A stretch of 64,000 nt of DNA from Pseudopedobacter sp035496935 (GTDB lineage: Bacteria > Bacteroidota > Bacteroidia > Sphingobacteriales > Sphingobacteriaceae). A program made the translations under genes and the position numbers. Each line of letters opens with the position of its first letter. The first letter of the stretch is position 1. The stretch spans positions 499,041 to 563,040 of the forward strand of contig DATJED010000010.1 of NCBI GenBank assembly GCA_035496935.1, written 5' to 3'. Shown one piece after another: positions 53,660-63,410 of this stretch. The notes under the pieces are model-generated. The model had not been told where the DNA came from, did no database searches, and saw only the letters and a list, made by a program, of their open reading frames with translations.

Positions 53660-56600
53660 ATGTCGAATAAATACCTTTTATACGGTAAAGCCAGAACAGC
53701 ATTTATGCCGGTTTTACTATTTTTATTCCTGATTGCGCCAATGCTAACCTTTGCGCAGTCTAGATTGCTAACTGGAAAAATAGTTGACGCTACTACTTCT
53801 GAACCTTTAATTGGGGTACTTGTAAAAGTGAAAGATGGCAATGCAGCAACTACTACCGATACAAACGGAGCTTTCCGCATCCAAGTTAGTAACAGTAGCG
53901 TTTTAGAAATCAACTATTTGGGATACGCATCTCAAAGTATTGCAGTGGGTAACAAAACAGAGCTAACTGTAAATTTAACTACAGATAATAGAGCCTTAGA
54001 TGAAGTTGTAGTGGTAGGTTATGGAACGCAAAAAAGGTCGGATATTACCGGTTCCGTTGCTTCTGTTCCAAAAGAACGTTTATCGAAGCTACCTGTTAAT
54101 AACGTTATGCAAGCAATTCAGGGTGCGGTGGCTAACGTTACGGTAAATCAGGCTTCGTCTATTCCCGGCGATGCGCCGTCTGCTCAAGTAAGAGGCCGGA
54201 ATTCAATTAAAGCTACCTCAGAGCCGTACGTGGTAGTGGATGGAATTCCTCTCACAAAAACTGATGGTTCTATTAATGATATCAACCCTAACGATATCGA
54301 GTCGGTAGAAATATTAAAAGACCCATCTGCAGTAGCTATTTATGGAGTTAACGGCTCAAATGGGGTCATCCTAATCACTACAAAGCGAGGCACAACCGGA
54401 AAACCAGCTGTAAAATACTCGGGTTATGCGGGTGCAGAAGAAGCATCGCATATGTTGGAGCAGGTAAGTGGCGAGGAATTATTAAACCGCTATGCTGAAT
54501 ATGCCCGGATTACGAACACCAGTCTTTACAATGGCGGGCCGGTTCGTAATCAGTTCGAGTTTGATAATTATACAAATGGGGTAACAACAGATTGGGTTGA
54601 TGCCGTTATGCAAACTGGTACCATTCAAAACCATAACGTAAGCCTGTCCGGAGGAAGCGAAAATGCGAAATACTATGTTTCAACAGATTACCTCGGGCAA
54701 AAAGGAGTGGTACAAGGTTATAATTACAAACGCTATTCTTTTAGAGCGAATACCGATTTTAAAGCGACCAAATATCTTTCCATAGGAACATCAACCTTTT
54801 TTGTGGCGCACAATAAGGACGGCGGACGAGCTAACTTAATGCAGGCACTAGCTATGAGTCCTTACGCCAAAATGTATAATGACGATGGCAGTTTAACGCA
54901 ATATCCTATGTATTCAGAGCAACTGTGGGCAAATCCGTTATTGCCAACTACATTACATCCTGAAAGACGCCAGTTCAACGTTTCTTTAAATGGTTATGCT
55001 GAGGCAGATTTTGGGCAAATAGCAGATCCGTTAAAAGGTCTTAAATACAAATTTAATGCGGGTTATTCTTACGTTCCGGCTCGAGAAAATATGTACGAAG
55101 GTAAAACTGTTTATAACCTAACTGGACTTGGACGCATTACAAACAGAGAAACGCAATCATATACCATGGAGCATATCTTAACTTATAACAAAGATATTGC
55201 GAAACACCACTTCGACTTAACCGGCTTGTACGCTTTAAAGAGTAAGCACTGGCAAGAAAACGTAGCTACTGGCCAGGTATTTCCGAATGACGAGCTTGGA
55301 TGGGGGAATTTAGAGTCGGCAACTACGCAAACGGTTTCTTCTCAAGCCGATTTATACCGTACCATTTCCCAAATGGGTCGTTTAAACTATTCCTATGATA
55401 GCCGATACCTATTCACTTTTACCGTGAGAAGAGATGGGTCATCAGTGTTCGGAGCTAATTATAAATATGGTGTTTTCCCGTCTGCCGCAGTGGCCTGGAA
55501 TATTCACAACGAATCTTTCATGAAAAGCACCCAAAATGTACTGAACAACCTTAAGTTGCGTCTTTCTTACGGCGTTTCGGGTAACGAAGCAGTTCCTATT
55601 TACGAAACTTTAGCGCTCATGAATTCTGGCTCTTTAACTATGGGAGGTAAATCAAGTACTACGTTAAGAGTAAGAGCAAATATGGGGAACGATGATTTAA
55701 GATGGGAAAAAACCACTGGTTTTAACACCGGTATTGATTTTGGGCTTTGGGATAACAGAATTAGCGGAAGTATAGATGTTTATAAATCGCACACTAACGA
55801 TTTATTGTTACAACAGAGTTTGCCTAGGTTAACAGGCTATCAAAACGTGTTAACAAATATTGGTGAGTTGGAAAACACAGGCTTAGATGTAACCTTGAAC
55901 AGCAGAAACGTTACAAAAAAGGATTTTAGCTGGTCAACAACCCTAGTTTTTTCTACCAATAAAAACAAGATTGTGGATGTTTACGGCAATGGCCAAAGTG
56001 ATGTCGGGAACCGTTGGTTTATTGGCCAACCAATTGGTGTAATTTACGATTATACCAAAGTGGGTATTTGGCAAGAAGCTGAAATTACTTCAGGCGCTAA
56101 CGCAAATTGGGATGCAGCGGCTCAAGCAGGAGATGTAAAACTTGCAGATATAAGCGGTCCGGCCGGTGTTCCGGACGGGAAAATTGACGATAACGACCGC
56201 TCTTTTTTAGGACAAACTTCGCCAAAATGGACAGGCGGTATTACCAACACGTTTACTTATAAAGACTTTGCATTAAGCGTGTTTATCAATACCGTTCAAG
56301 GGGCTTTACGCAATAATCCACAAATCGGAGGAGCTTCTGATGAAATGGGGCGCCGAAGCACACCTGCGGCTTTGGGATATTGGACACCACAAAACCAGAG
56401 TAACGAATGGCGATCTTTAGGAAATCATTCCAATAGCCACGGTTACGGATTTCCGGAAGATGCAAGCTACACACGTTTGAAAGATATTACGCTTAGTTAT
56501 GGTTTGCCGCAGAGTGTGGCCAACAAAATCGGAATCGGCGGTATACAAGTATACGCAAGCGGACGAAATTTGTACACATGGACAAATTGGTTGGGTTGGG

Positions 56601-56698
56601 ACCCGGAGGCGCGGGATATTACCCGTGGTAGTGAAAACGATAACCTTAACTACCCAATGGTTCGCAGCTTTATTTTAGGTGTTAATTTAACATTTTAG
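53660..56698 (+). CDS. susC: SusC/RagA-family TonB-dependent outer-membrane transporter
   Basis: Imports oligosaccharides with its SusD lid. It has a signal peptide (about 1-32, ending FAQ), a carboxypeptidase-like regulatory domain (LTGKIVDATTSEPLIGVLVKV, about 37-110), the SusC signature LDEVVVVGYGTQKRSDITGSV (about 113), the plug with QVRGRNSIKATSEPYVVVDG, and a long barrel ending in VRSFILGVNLTF with terminal Phe. Length 1012 aa. It leads a locus with SusD, a GH27 and a GH2 enzyme, so the substrate is probably galactose-containing. Confidence 0.95.
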   Translation: MSNKYLLYGKARTAFMPVLLFLFLIAPMLTFAQSRLLTGKIVDATTSEPLIGVLVKVKDGNAATTTDTNGAFRIQVSNSSVLEINYLGYASQSIAVGNKTELTVNLTTDNRALDEVVVVGYGTQKRSDITGSVASVPKERLSKLPVNNVMQAIQGAVANVTVNQASSIPGDAPSAQVRGRNSIKATSEPYVVVDGIPLTKTDGSINDINPNDIESVEILKDPSAVAIYGVNGSNGVILITTKRGTTGKPAVKYSGYAGAEEASHMLEQVSGEELLNRYAEYARITNTSLYNGGPVRNQFEFDNYTNGVTTDWVDAVMQTGTIQNHNVSLSGGSENAKYYVSTDYLGQKGVVQGYNYKRYSFRANTDFKATKYLSIGTSTFFVAHNKDGGRANLMQALAMSPYAKMYNDDGSLTQYPMYSEQLWANPLLPTTLHPERRQFNVSLNGYAEADFGQIADPLKGLKYKFNAGYSYVPARENMYEGKTVYNLTGLGRITNRETQSYTMEHILTYNKDIAKHHFDLTGLYALKSKHWQENVATGQVFPNDELGWGNLESATTQTVSSQADLYRTISQMGRLNYSYDSRYLFTFTVRRDGSSVFGANYKYGVFPSAAVAWNIHNESFMKSTQNVLNNLKLRLSYGVSGNEAVPIYETLALMNSGSLTMGGKSSTTLRVRANMGNDDLRWEKTTGFNTGIDFGLWDNRISGSIDVYKSHTNDLLLQQSLPRLTGYQNVLTNIGELENTGLDVTLNSRNVTKKDFSWSTTLVFSTNKNKIVDVYGNGQSDVGNRWFIGQPIGVIYDYTKVGIWQEAEITSGANANWDAAAQAGDVKLADISGPAGVPDGKIDDNDRSFLGQTSPKWTGGITNTFTYKDFALSVFINTVQGALRNNPQIGGASDEMGRRSTPAALGYWTPQNQSNEWRSLGNHSNSHGYGFPEDASYTRLKDITLSYGLPQSVANKIGIGGIQVYASGRNLYTWTNWLGWDPEARDITRGSENDNLNYPMVRSFILGVNLTF

Positions 56699-56703
56699 TA
56701 GTC

Positions 56704-58422
56704 ATGAAATACAATAGAAAAACAATTTATACGATACTTGCTTTAGGTTTTCTTGGGATGTCGTCTTGTAAAGACAGCTTCTTAGAAGAGAAACCATATT
56801 CTAGTTACAAAGCAGGAAATAGTGATCCTTCCACCATTGATAACCAGTTATTAGGTTTACATCATATTTATGCTGAATTATGGGGATATAGTGGACGGCA
56901 AGGTTTTTTATCTTGTTGGCAGATAGGAATGGATATTACCAGCGCCGGCTCAACTGAAGGTGTAGAGAACCCTTTTTATCAGTATGCGGATCTTAATCCG
57001 GAGAACGGCGGCGTAAGTTATTTGTGGCAGAAATGTTATGAATTTATAAACAACGCTAATATTATCATCGAATCTGTAGGCGATACCAATCCAAAGGCGG
57101 CTGCCGAAGCGAGATTTTTTAGAGCATATGCTTATAATATGTTGGTAACGCTATGGGGAGAGGTCCCTTTGCTAACAGAGCCTATAAAAGTGCCAACGTT
57201 TGATAATGTGCGCAAACCCGTTGTTGATATTGATAACGTGATAGCCGAAGATTTGACTTATGCAATTACAAATTTGCCGGATGTTGGTCAGGCGAAAACC
57301 GAGTCTCGGATCAATAAAGATATGGCTCGACAATTGGCGGCCGAAGCATATCTTCGCATGGGTATACGAGACAATAGCTTTTATGCAAAGGCAGAAAGTG
57401 CGGCTACGGATATCATAGGCGGCGGAAAATACCAACTAGTTGAGGCCCGTTATGGTAAATACCTTTCAGAAGGAGGCGATTATTATCGCGATATGTTCCG
57501 TCAGGGGAATATGAGACGCTCTCAAGGAAATACAGAAGCCATCTGGACTTTCGAAGTAGAGTTTAACCGTACAGTTAGTGGCGGTACAATAGACAATCCA
57601 CAGCACAGAAGGGTTTGGCAGCCTGCTTATCACAAATGGGACGGGATGATTAACGCCGACTCGTTGGGAGGCCGTGGAAATGGACGTTTGCGCTTAAGTA
57701 ATTTTATGAAATATACTGTTTGGAAAGGGCTTAACGGTGATATAAGAAACAGTAATTACAACATCCGTCGCACTACAAATTATAACCGGCCAGGTTTTAG
57801 CACTCAAATAGGTGTTGATGCTGACGGCTACCGCGTCGACAAAGCTAGCGCTTCGGCGGTACAGGTTAAAACGATTAGCACCGGAGACAAAGTTGTTCCC
57901 TTTAGAACCGACAGTTTAGAGGTTTGGTACCCGTACCCAACTAAATGGGGTGGATATGATCCAACCGACGACTTTGGTTATGCCTTGGTTAAAGATTGGC
58001 CAGTAATGCGATTGGGAGAAACTTATTTATTAAGAGCAGAAGCCCGCTTCCGTCAAAATAACCCTCAGGGAGCGGCTGACGATATTAATAAACTGAGAGA
58101 CAGAGCTTTTAAGGCGATTCGTAATAGTAGCAGCAATCCAAATTTAGGTAAAGTCAGTTCTTCAGACATTAACCTGGACTTTATTCTGGATGAAAGAGCC
58201 CGTGAACTAATTGCTGAGGAAAATAGACGCATGACCTTGGTTCGTACAGGGAAGCTTAAGAGTCGTTTGGTACTGAATGGAGATACAGGACCAAGTAATA
58301 AAATAACAACTGGATTTCAGGATTATAATGTGCTATTACCTATACCTTTAAGCGAAATTCAATTGAACAACAAAAACGGGAAATCGTTGACGCAAAATAC
58401 CGGATATAGTGGAGCTAATTAA
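56704..58422 (+). CDS. susD: SusD/RagB-family nutrient-binding lipoprotein
   Basis: Outer-membrane lipoprotein that captures sugar chains for SusC. The lipobox is GMSSCKDSFLEEKPY (Cys near residue 22). TPR-like helices include WQKCYEFINNANIIIES and AEARFFRAYAYNMLVTLWGEVPLL (about 138), and the C-terminal RagB part has LDFILDERARELIAEENRRMTLVRTG. Length 572 aa. It starts 5 bases after susC and is followed by a strong terminator, so susCD form one transcript. Confidence 0.95.
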   Translation: MKYNRKTIYTILALGFLGMSSCKDSFLEEKPYSSYKAGNSDPSTIDNQLLGLHHIYAELWGYSGRQGFLSCWQIGMDITSAGSTEGVENPFYQYADLNPENGGVSYLWQKCYEFINNANIIIESVGDTNPKAAAEARFFRAYAYNMLVTLWGEVPLLTEPIKVPTFDNVRKPVVDIDNVIAEDLTYAITNLPDVGQAKTESRINKDMARQLAAEAYLRMGIRDNSFYAKAESAATDIIGGGKYQLVEARYGKYLSEGGDYYRDMFRQGNMRRSQGNTEAIWTFEVEFNRTVSGGTIDNPQHRRVWQPAYHKWDGMINADSLGGRGNGRLRLSNFMKYTVWKGLNGDIRNSNYNIRRTTNYNRPGFSTQIGVDADGYRVDKASASAVQVKTISTGDKVVPFRTDSLEVWYPYPTKWGGYDPTDDFGYALVKDWPVMRLGETYLLRAEARFRQNNPQGAADDINKLRDRAFKAIRNSSSNPNLGKVSSSDINLDFILDERARELIAEENRRMTLVRTGKLKSRLVLNGDTGPSNKITTGFQDYNVLLPIPLSEIQLNNKNGKSLTQNTGYSGAN

Positions 58423-58496
58423 AATCATTCGTCAGACTGCGTTAAATTATAGCGCAGTTTAACAGTCTTATTTATTTTATCCTTTATATTAATAAC

Positions 58497-58526
58497 TAAC
58501 CTTAGGCTGTAACGGGTCTAAGGTTA
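58497..58526 (+). terminator. Terminator after susD
   Basis: Perfect 9-bp arms taaccttag (58497-58505) and ctaaggtta (58518-58526), 12-base loop, then T-rich tttattatt. It lies 75 bases after the susD stop. Confidence 0.7.
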
Positions 58527-58642
58527 TTTATTATTAGACGATTTCTTATATCAATTTTTAATTAGATTTAAACCCAATTTTTACGATCTTTAATTTAAAC
58601 CCGTTCTAAATGCCAATACCTTCTGTTCGAAAGAATAAAACT

Positions 58643-59989
58643 ATGAAAAACTGTAAAATTACAACAGCGGTTCTTATTTGCTTGATGTTGTTTTTTTTAA
58701 AAGATACATCGGCGCAAAGCAACTTTAAAGATTGGACTCCAACTCCTCCAATGGGATGGAACAGCTGGGACTGTTATGGACCTACCGTAACCGAGGCAGA
58801 AGTAAAAGCCAATGCCAATTACATGGCCAGCAACTTACTAAAATTTGGTTGGCAATACATTGTTGTTGATATCCGATGGTATGTAGAAAATGATAAAGCT
58901 GGTGGTTACAATCAAAAAAATCCGATATATGTACTGGATAAATATGGCCGTTATCAACCAGCTGTTAATAGGTTTCCATCCGCAAAAGACAATAAAGGTT
59001 TCAAACAATTGGCAGATGATATCCACGCTAAAGGATTAAAGTTTGGGATTCACATTATGCGGGGAATTCCGAAAGAAGCAGTTGAAAGAAAATCGCCTAT
59101 AAAAGGAACCTCTTATACTGCAGATCAAATTTACACTACCGAACTACAATGCCAATGGCTTAAAGATAATTACACCATAGACGCCAATAAACCGGGCGCC
59201 CAGGAATATTATAACTCCCTATTGGATTTATATGCTTCGTGGGGAGTGGATTTTATTAAAGTAGATGACCTTTCTCGCCCGTATCACAAAGCTGAAATAG
59301 AACTAATTAGAAAAGCAATTGATCAGTCGGGCAGAAAAATAGTGCTGAGTACATCTCCGGGAGAAACACCGGTTTCTGAAGCAGAACATATATCAAACCA
59401 TGCAAATATGTGGCGAATGGTGGATGACGTTTGGGATACCTGGCCTCACCTCACTCACCTTATGAAAGTCGCCCAGCCTTGGTATCCTTACGTCGGAAAT
59501 GGGACTTGGCCAGATTGCGATATGATTCCTTTGGGTCGAATTTCCATCCGCGGAGAAAGAGGCGAAGACCGCCAGTCCCGCTTAACACAAAATGAGCAAT
59601 ATTCACTGATGACATTTTTTGCCATTTTCCGCTCACCTTTGATGTTTGGTGGGGATTTACCAAGTCTAGATCCTTTTACCAAACAATTGTTAACCAATAA
59701 ACCAGTTTTAAAAATGCACAAGGAGAGTACTGGTGTAAAACAGTTGTTTCAAAATGATGGAAGAGTTGCCATAACCGCTAAAAATGTAAAAACAGGAGAG
59801 GTTTATCTAGCGTTATTTAATATTTCGGATAGTGCGGAACCTTTAGAAATAACAGTTAAACTTAGTGATCTTAAAATAAAAAAGGAAGTCAAAGCAACTG
59901 ATATGTGGTTTGGTAATACTGTGAAATTCCAGGGAAAAATTAGTGTTGAGTTACCGGCTCATTCAAGTAGACTCTATAGTTTAAAATAA
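58643..59989 (+). CDS. Alpha-galactosidase, glycoside hydrolase family 27
   Basis: Exported enzyme removing alpha-linked galactose. Signal peptide about 1-23 (ending SAQ). GH27 signatures are TPPMGWNSWDCYGPTV (about 29), FIKVDDLSRPYH (about 203; nucleophile Asp) and WRMVDDVWDTW (about 257; acid/base Asp). A small C-terminal beta domain follows. An upstream ATG at 58610 would add 11 residues before the signal; 58643 was chosen. Length 448 aa. Its role with GH2 suggests galactan, galactomannan or galacto-oligosaccharide use. Confidence 0.92.
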   Translation: MKNCKITTAVLICLMLFFLKDTSAQSNFKDWTPTPPMGWNSWDCYGPTVTEAEVKANANYMASNLLKFGWQYIVVDIRWYVENDKAGGYNQKNPIYVLDKYGRYQPAVNRFPSAKDNKGFKQLADDIHAKGLKFGIHIMRGIPKEAVERKSPIKGTSYTADQIYTTELQCQWLKDNYTIDANKPGAQEYYNSLLDLYASWGVDFIKVDDLSRPYHKAEIELIRKAIDQSGRKIVLSTSPGETPVSEAEHISNHANMWRMVDDVWDTWPHLTHLMKVAQPWYPYVGNGTWPDCDMIPLGRISIRGERGEDRQSRLTQNEQYSLMTFFAIFRSPLMFGGDLPSLDPFTKQLLTNKPVLKMHKESTGVKQLFQNDGRVAITAKNVKTGEVYLALFNISDSAEPLEITVKLSDLKIKKEVKATDMWFGNTVKFQGKISVELPAHSSRLYSLK

Positions 59990-60074
59990 CGTTTTTTTAC
60001 AAAGCTCACATTAAATTAAGACTTTATTTATTATGCCCCCCTTTTTATATCTATTTACCCCCCTTTTGTTTTTA

Positions 60075-60082
60075 TACTTTTG
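60075..60082 (+). promoter_or_regulatory. Possible -7 promoter box before GH2 gene
   Basis: TACTTTTG matches TAnnTTTG, 141 bases before the GH2 ATG. The upstream 50 bases contain two copies of a cccccctttt motif (near 60036 and 60058). No good -33 at 19 bases was found. Confidence 0.35.
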
Positions 60083-60222
60083 TTTTTTTTTGAATAAACA
60101 ACTGACTTATACAAATAAGGTAATCGAGCATAAATCAGTTTGATGAACGAAATTCTTTTTGGGAGTTGATATTTACCAGTATTGACCCAAGTGGAAAGAT
60201 AAAAATTAACCTAAATTTTAAA

Positions 60223-63200
60223 ATGATTAAAATTAAAAAAAGTAAATTAAAAGCACTGCTCCTCGGTCTTTCTGTATTTTTATGTCAGCAACATTTTGCT
60301 ATGGCGCAAAACAACGAGTGGGAGAATCCGCAAAAGATTGATGAAAATAAAGAAAAACCTCACGCAACCTTCATGCTGTTTAACCAGCAACAAGATGTAA
60401 TTGCAGATGATTATAGCAAATCGCCTTATTACAAACTGCTCAACGGTAGCTGGAAATTCACTTATGTAGATCAGTACAAAAATCGTGAGCTAAATTTTTA
60501 TAAAACAGATCTTAACGATAAGGATTGGAAAAATATCGAAGTTCCGTCCAACTGGGAACTGCAGGGATATGGCACACCCATTTACACAAACATCGTTTAC
60601 CCATTCCCTAAAAATCCACCTTTTATTGGAGAAAACAATCCCGTAGGTACTTATCGTATGCACTTTGAAGTTCCAAAAAACTGGGATAACAGGGAAGTGT
60701 TGTTGCATTTTGGCTCTATAACCGGTTATGCGCAGGTTTATGTAAACGGTAAAAAAGCCGGGATGACCAAAGCTTCAAAATCTCCGGCAGAATTTAATAT
60801 CACTTCTTTGTTAAAAGAAGGCGATAATTTGCTAGCTGTTCAGGTATTCCGCTGGCATGACGGAAGCTACTTGGAAGATCAGGATTTCTGGCGTTTAAGC
60901 GGAATTGAACGTGATGTTTATCTGGTTTCTTTGCCCAAAGTTTCGTTATGGGATTTCTTTGTAAAAGCCGAGCTGGATAATCAATACAAAAACGGTGTAT
61001 TAAACGCCACGGTTGATGTCCGCAAGTTTCAGGACAATAATGTAAACAAAGTAAATGTTGAGCTAAGTGTATTAGATGCCACCGGGAAAACTGTTTTTAA
61101 AGAAAGCAAAAGCAATAATGTAAATAATGAAATCACACAACTTTCATTTGCCGGCAATATACCTAACGTAAACAAATGGAGCGCCGAAACGCCTTATCTG
61201 TACGATATGATTTTGAAACTGAGCGACCAGAAAGGCAATTCATTAGGAGTTTCGGGTTCTAAAATTGGTTTCCGTAAAATTGAGATAAAAAATTCGCGGT
61301 TATTAGTGAACGGAGTGATGGTGTACATTAAAGGAGCTAACAGACATGAGCATGATGCTGTAAAAGGACATGTGCCGGTTAAAGAAACTTTAATAAAGGA
61401 TATGCAACTGATGAAACAGTTCAACCTTAACGCAATCCGTACCAGCCATTATCCTAATGATCCTATTACGCTAAAGCTTGCTGATAAATACGGTTTTTAT
61501 TTGGTGGATGAAGCCAATATCGAAACACACGGAATGGGCGCCTCGCTTCAGGGCTGGTTTGATCAATCAAAACATCCTGCATATTTGCCAGAATGGGCGC
61601 CAGCTCATTTAGATCGTATCCATCGTTTGTTGGAAAGAGACAAAAACCATCCATCAGTGATTATATGGTCTATGGGTAACGAGTGCGGAAACGGCCCTGT
61701 TTTTCACGATGCCTATAAATGGATCAAAGAACGCGATAATAGCAGGGTAGTAATGTTTGAGCAAGCCGGCGAAGATGTGAACACAGATATTGTTGGACCA
61801 ATGTATCCCGGCATCGGAAGTATGAAAAAATACGCCGAGTCCAATAAAACCCGTCCGTATATTATGTGCGAATATTCACATGCAATGGGCAATAGTAACG
61901 GTAATTTTAAAGAATATTGGGATATTATAAAAGCAAGCAAAAATATGCAGGGCGGTTTTATTTGGGATTGGGTAGACCAAGGACTTAAAACGCAGACCGC
62001 CGACGGCAGAACCTTTTATGCGTACGGAGGCGATTTAGGAGGATATCTTTTACAGAACGATGAAAATTTTTGCGCTAACGGATTAATAGCTGCCGATCAA
62101 ACGCCACATCCGGGATTGTTTGAGGTTAAAAAGATTTATCAGAATATCGATTTTATTGAAAAGGATCTTGCTAAAGGTTTGATTACGGTAGAAAATAGCT
62201 TCGATTTTACTAATCTAAATCAATACAATTTCCGTTGGGAACTTTTAAGCAATGGCGAGAAAATAAAGGAGGGTACTTTTAAAGTAGATCTGGCACCACA
62301 CCAACAAAAAGAGGTGAAATTGAATCTGCCGGTTTTTAAATTGAAACCAGGTACCGAAGTGTTTTTAAATGTATATGCTTATACAACAAAGGCAACCGAA
62401 ATGATTCCAGAAAATCATGAGATTGCCAGAGAACAGTTCAAATACGCGAATGATTTTTACACCTTTGATAAAACTACAGAAGGAACATTACAGGTAAAAA
62501 CCGATGCCGGAAAAATTAGTTTTACGTCTGGAGATATCAGCGGAGAGTTTGATGTTGCAAAAGGCAGTTTTACAAAATACGAAATAGCGAACGGCTTAAA
62601 TATCCGTCAATTTCCGGAGCCTTATTTTTGGCGGGCACCTACAGACAACGATTTTGGAAACCACATGCCCGAACGGTTGGGCGTTTGGAGAACGGCACAT
62701 AGCAACAAATCGGTTAAAAATGTGGTTGTAGGTAAACAAGGGAGTGATGGTTTGCCAATAAGCGTAGTTTATCAATTAGAAAACATCAATGTTCCGTACA
62801 CCATAAATTACCTGATCCAAAATGACGGCTCTGTTAGAGTAACTGCCTCTATAGACATGACCGGCCGGGAACTTCCAGAAATGCCACGCTTTGGAATGCG
62901 TATGGATTTACCGGCAAGTTATAACAACCTTAGCTACTACGGAAGAGGCCCTTGGGAAAATTATAGCGACAGGAACACGGCTTCATTTGTTGGTTTATAT
63001 AAAGACAAGGTTGAAAATCAGTTTACTTGGAGCTACATCCGTCCGCAAGAAGCAGGCTATAAAACAGATGCCCGCTGGGTAAAATTAACCAACGATAATA
63101 ACAGCGGACTTTTGGTAAAAGGTTATCAGCCTATCTGTTTTAGCGCTTTAGATGTGAGGACGGAGAACGTAGATCCCGGATTTGGCAAAAAGCAACAACA

Positions 63201-63360
63201 TCCAACAGACATTAAAAAGGCAGGTGCCACTATTCTGCACATCGACCTTAACCAAAGAGGCGTTGGCGGCGATAACAGTTGGGGAGCATATCCTCATGAG
63301 CAATATCTTTTAAAAGATAAAAAATACAGTTATACCTACAGCATTAAGCTTGTAAAATAA
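60223..63360 (+). CDS. Beta-galactosidase, glycoside hydrolase family 2 (LacZ-like)
   Basis: Exported enzyme releasing beta-linked galactose. Signal peptide about 1-28 (ending AMAQ). The sugar-binding domain has GSWKFTYVDQY and EVPSNWELQGYGTPIYTN. The TIM barrel has the acid/base Glu in WSMGNECGNGPVFHDAY (about 486) and the nucleophile Glu in IMCEYSHAMGNSNGN (about 548). The Bgal small-chain domain follows (RAPTDNDFGN; YYGRGPWENYSDR). The ATG at 60223 gives a proper signal peptide; the ORF continues 19 codons upstream. Length 1045 aa is typical. Confidence 0.95.
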   Translation: MIKIKKSKLKALLLGLSVFLCQQHFAMAQNNEWENPQKIDENKEKPHATFMLFNQQQDVIADDYSKSPYYKLLNGSWKFTYVDQYKNRELNFYKTDLNDKDWKNIEVPSNWELQGYGTPIYTNIVYPFPKNPPFIGENNPVGTYRMHFEVPKNWDNREVLLHFGSITGYAQVYVNGKKAGMTKASKSPAEFNITSLLKEGDNLLAVQVFRWHDGSYLEDQDFWRLSGIERDVYLVSLPKVSLWDFFVKAELDNQYKNGVLNATVDVRKFQDNNVNKVNVELSVLDATGKTVFKESKSNNVNNEITQLSFAGNIPNVNKWSAETPYLYDMILKLSDQKGNSLGVSGSKIGFRKIEIKNSRLLVNGVMVYIKGANRHEHDAVKGHVPVKETLIKDMQLMKQFNLNAIRTSHYPNDPITLKLADKYGFYLVDEANIETHGMGASLQGWFDQSKHPAYLPEWAPAHLDRIHRLLERDKNHPSVIIWSMGNECGNGPVFHDAYKWIKERDNSRVVMFEQAGEDVNTDIVGPMYPGIGSMKKYAESNKTRPYIMCEYSHAMGNSNGNFKEYWDIIKASKNMQGGFIWDWVDQGLKTQTADGRTFYAYGGDLGGYLLQNDENFCANGLIAADQTPHPGLFEVKKIYQNIDFIEKDLAKGLITVENSFDFTNLNQYNFRWELLSNGEKIKEGTFKVDLAPHQQKEVKLNLPVFKLKPGTEVFLNVYAYTTKATEMIPENHEIAREQFKYANDFYTFDKTTEGTLQVKTDAGKISFTSGDISGEFDVAKGSFTKYEIANGLNIRQFPEPYFWRAPTDNDFGNHMPERLGVWRTAHSNKSVKNVVVGKQGSDGLPISVVYQLENINVPYTINYLIQNDGSVRVTASIDMTGRELPEMPRFGMRMDLPASYNNLSYYGRGPWENYSDRNTASFVGLYKDKVENQFTWSYIRPQEAGYKTDARWVKLTNDNNSGLLVKGYQPICFSALDVRTENVDPGFGKKQQHPTDIKKAGATILHIDLNQRGVGGDNSWGAYPHEQYLLKDKKYSYTYSIKLVK

Positions 63361-63380
63361 AGTTTTAGTTAATTGGTTAT

Positions 63381-63410
63381 AAACCCGTCCAGATTTATTT
63401 GGACGGGTTT
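63381..63410 (+). terminator. Rho-independent terminator after GH2 gene
   Basis: Perfect 10-bp arms aaacccgtcc (63381-63390) and ggacgggttt (63401-63410), 10-base loop, followed by a T-run. It is 20 bases past the stop. Confidence 0.9.
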
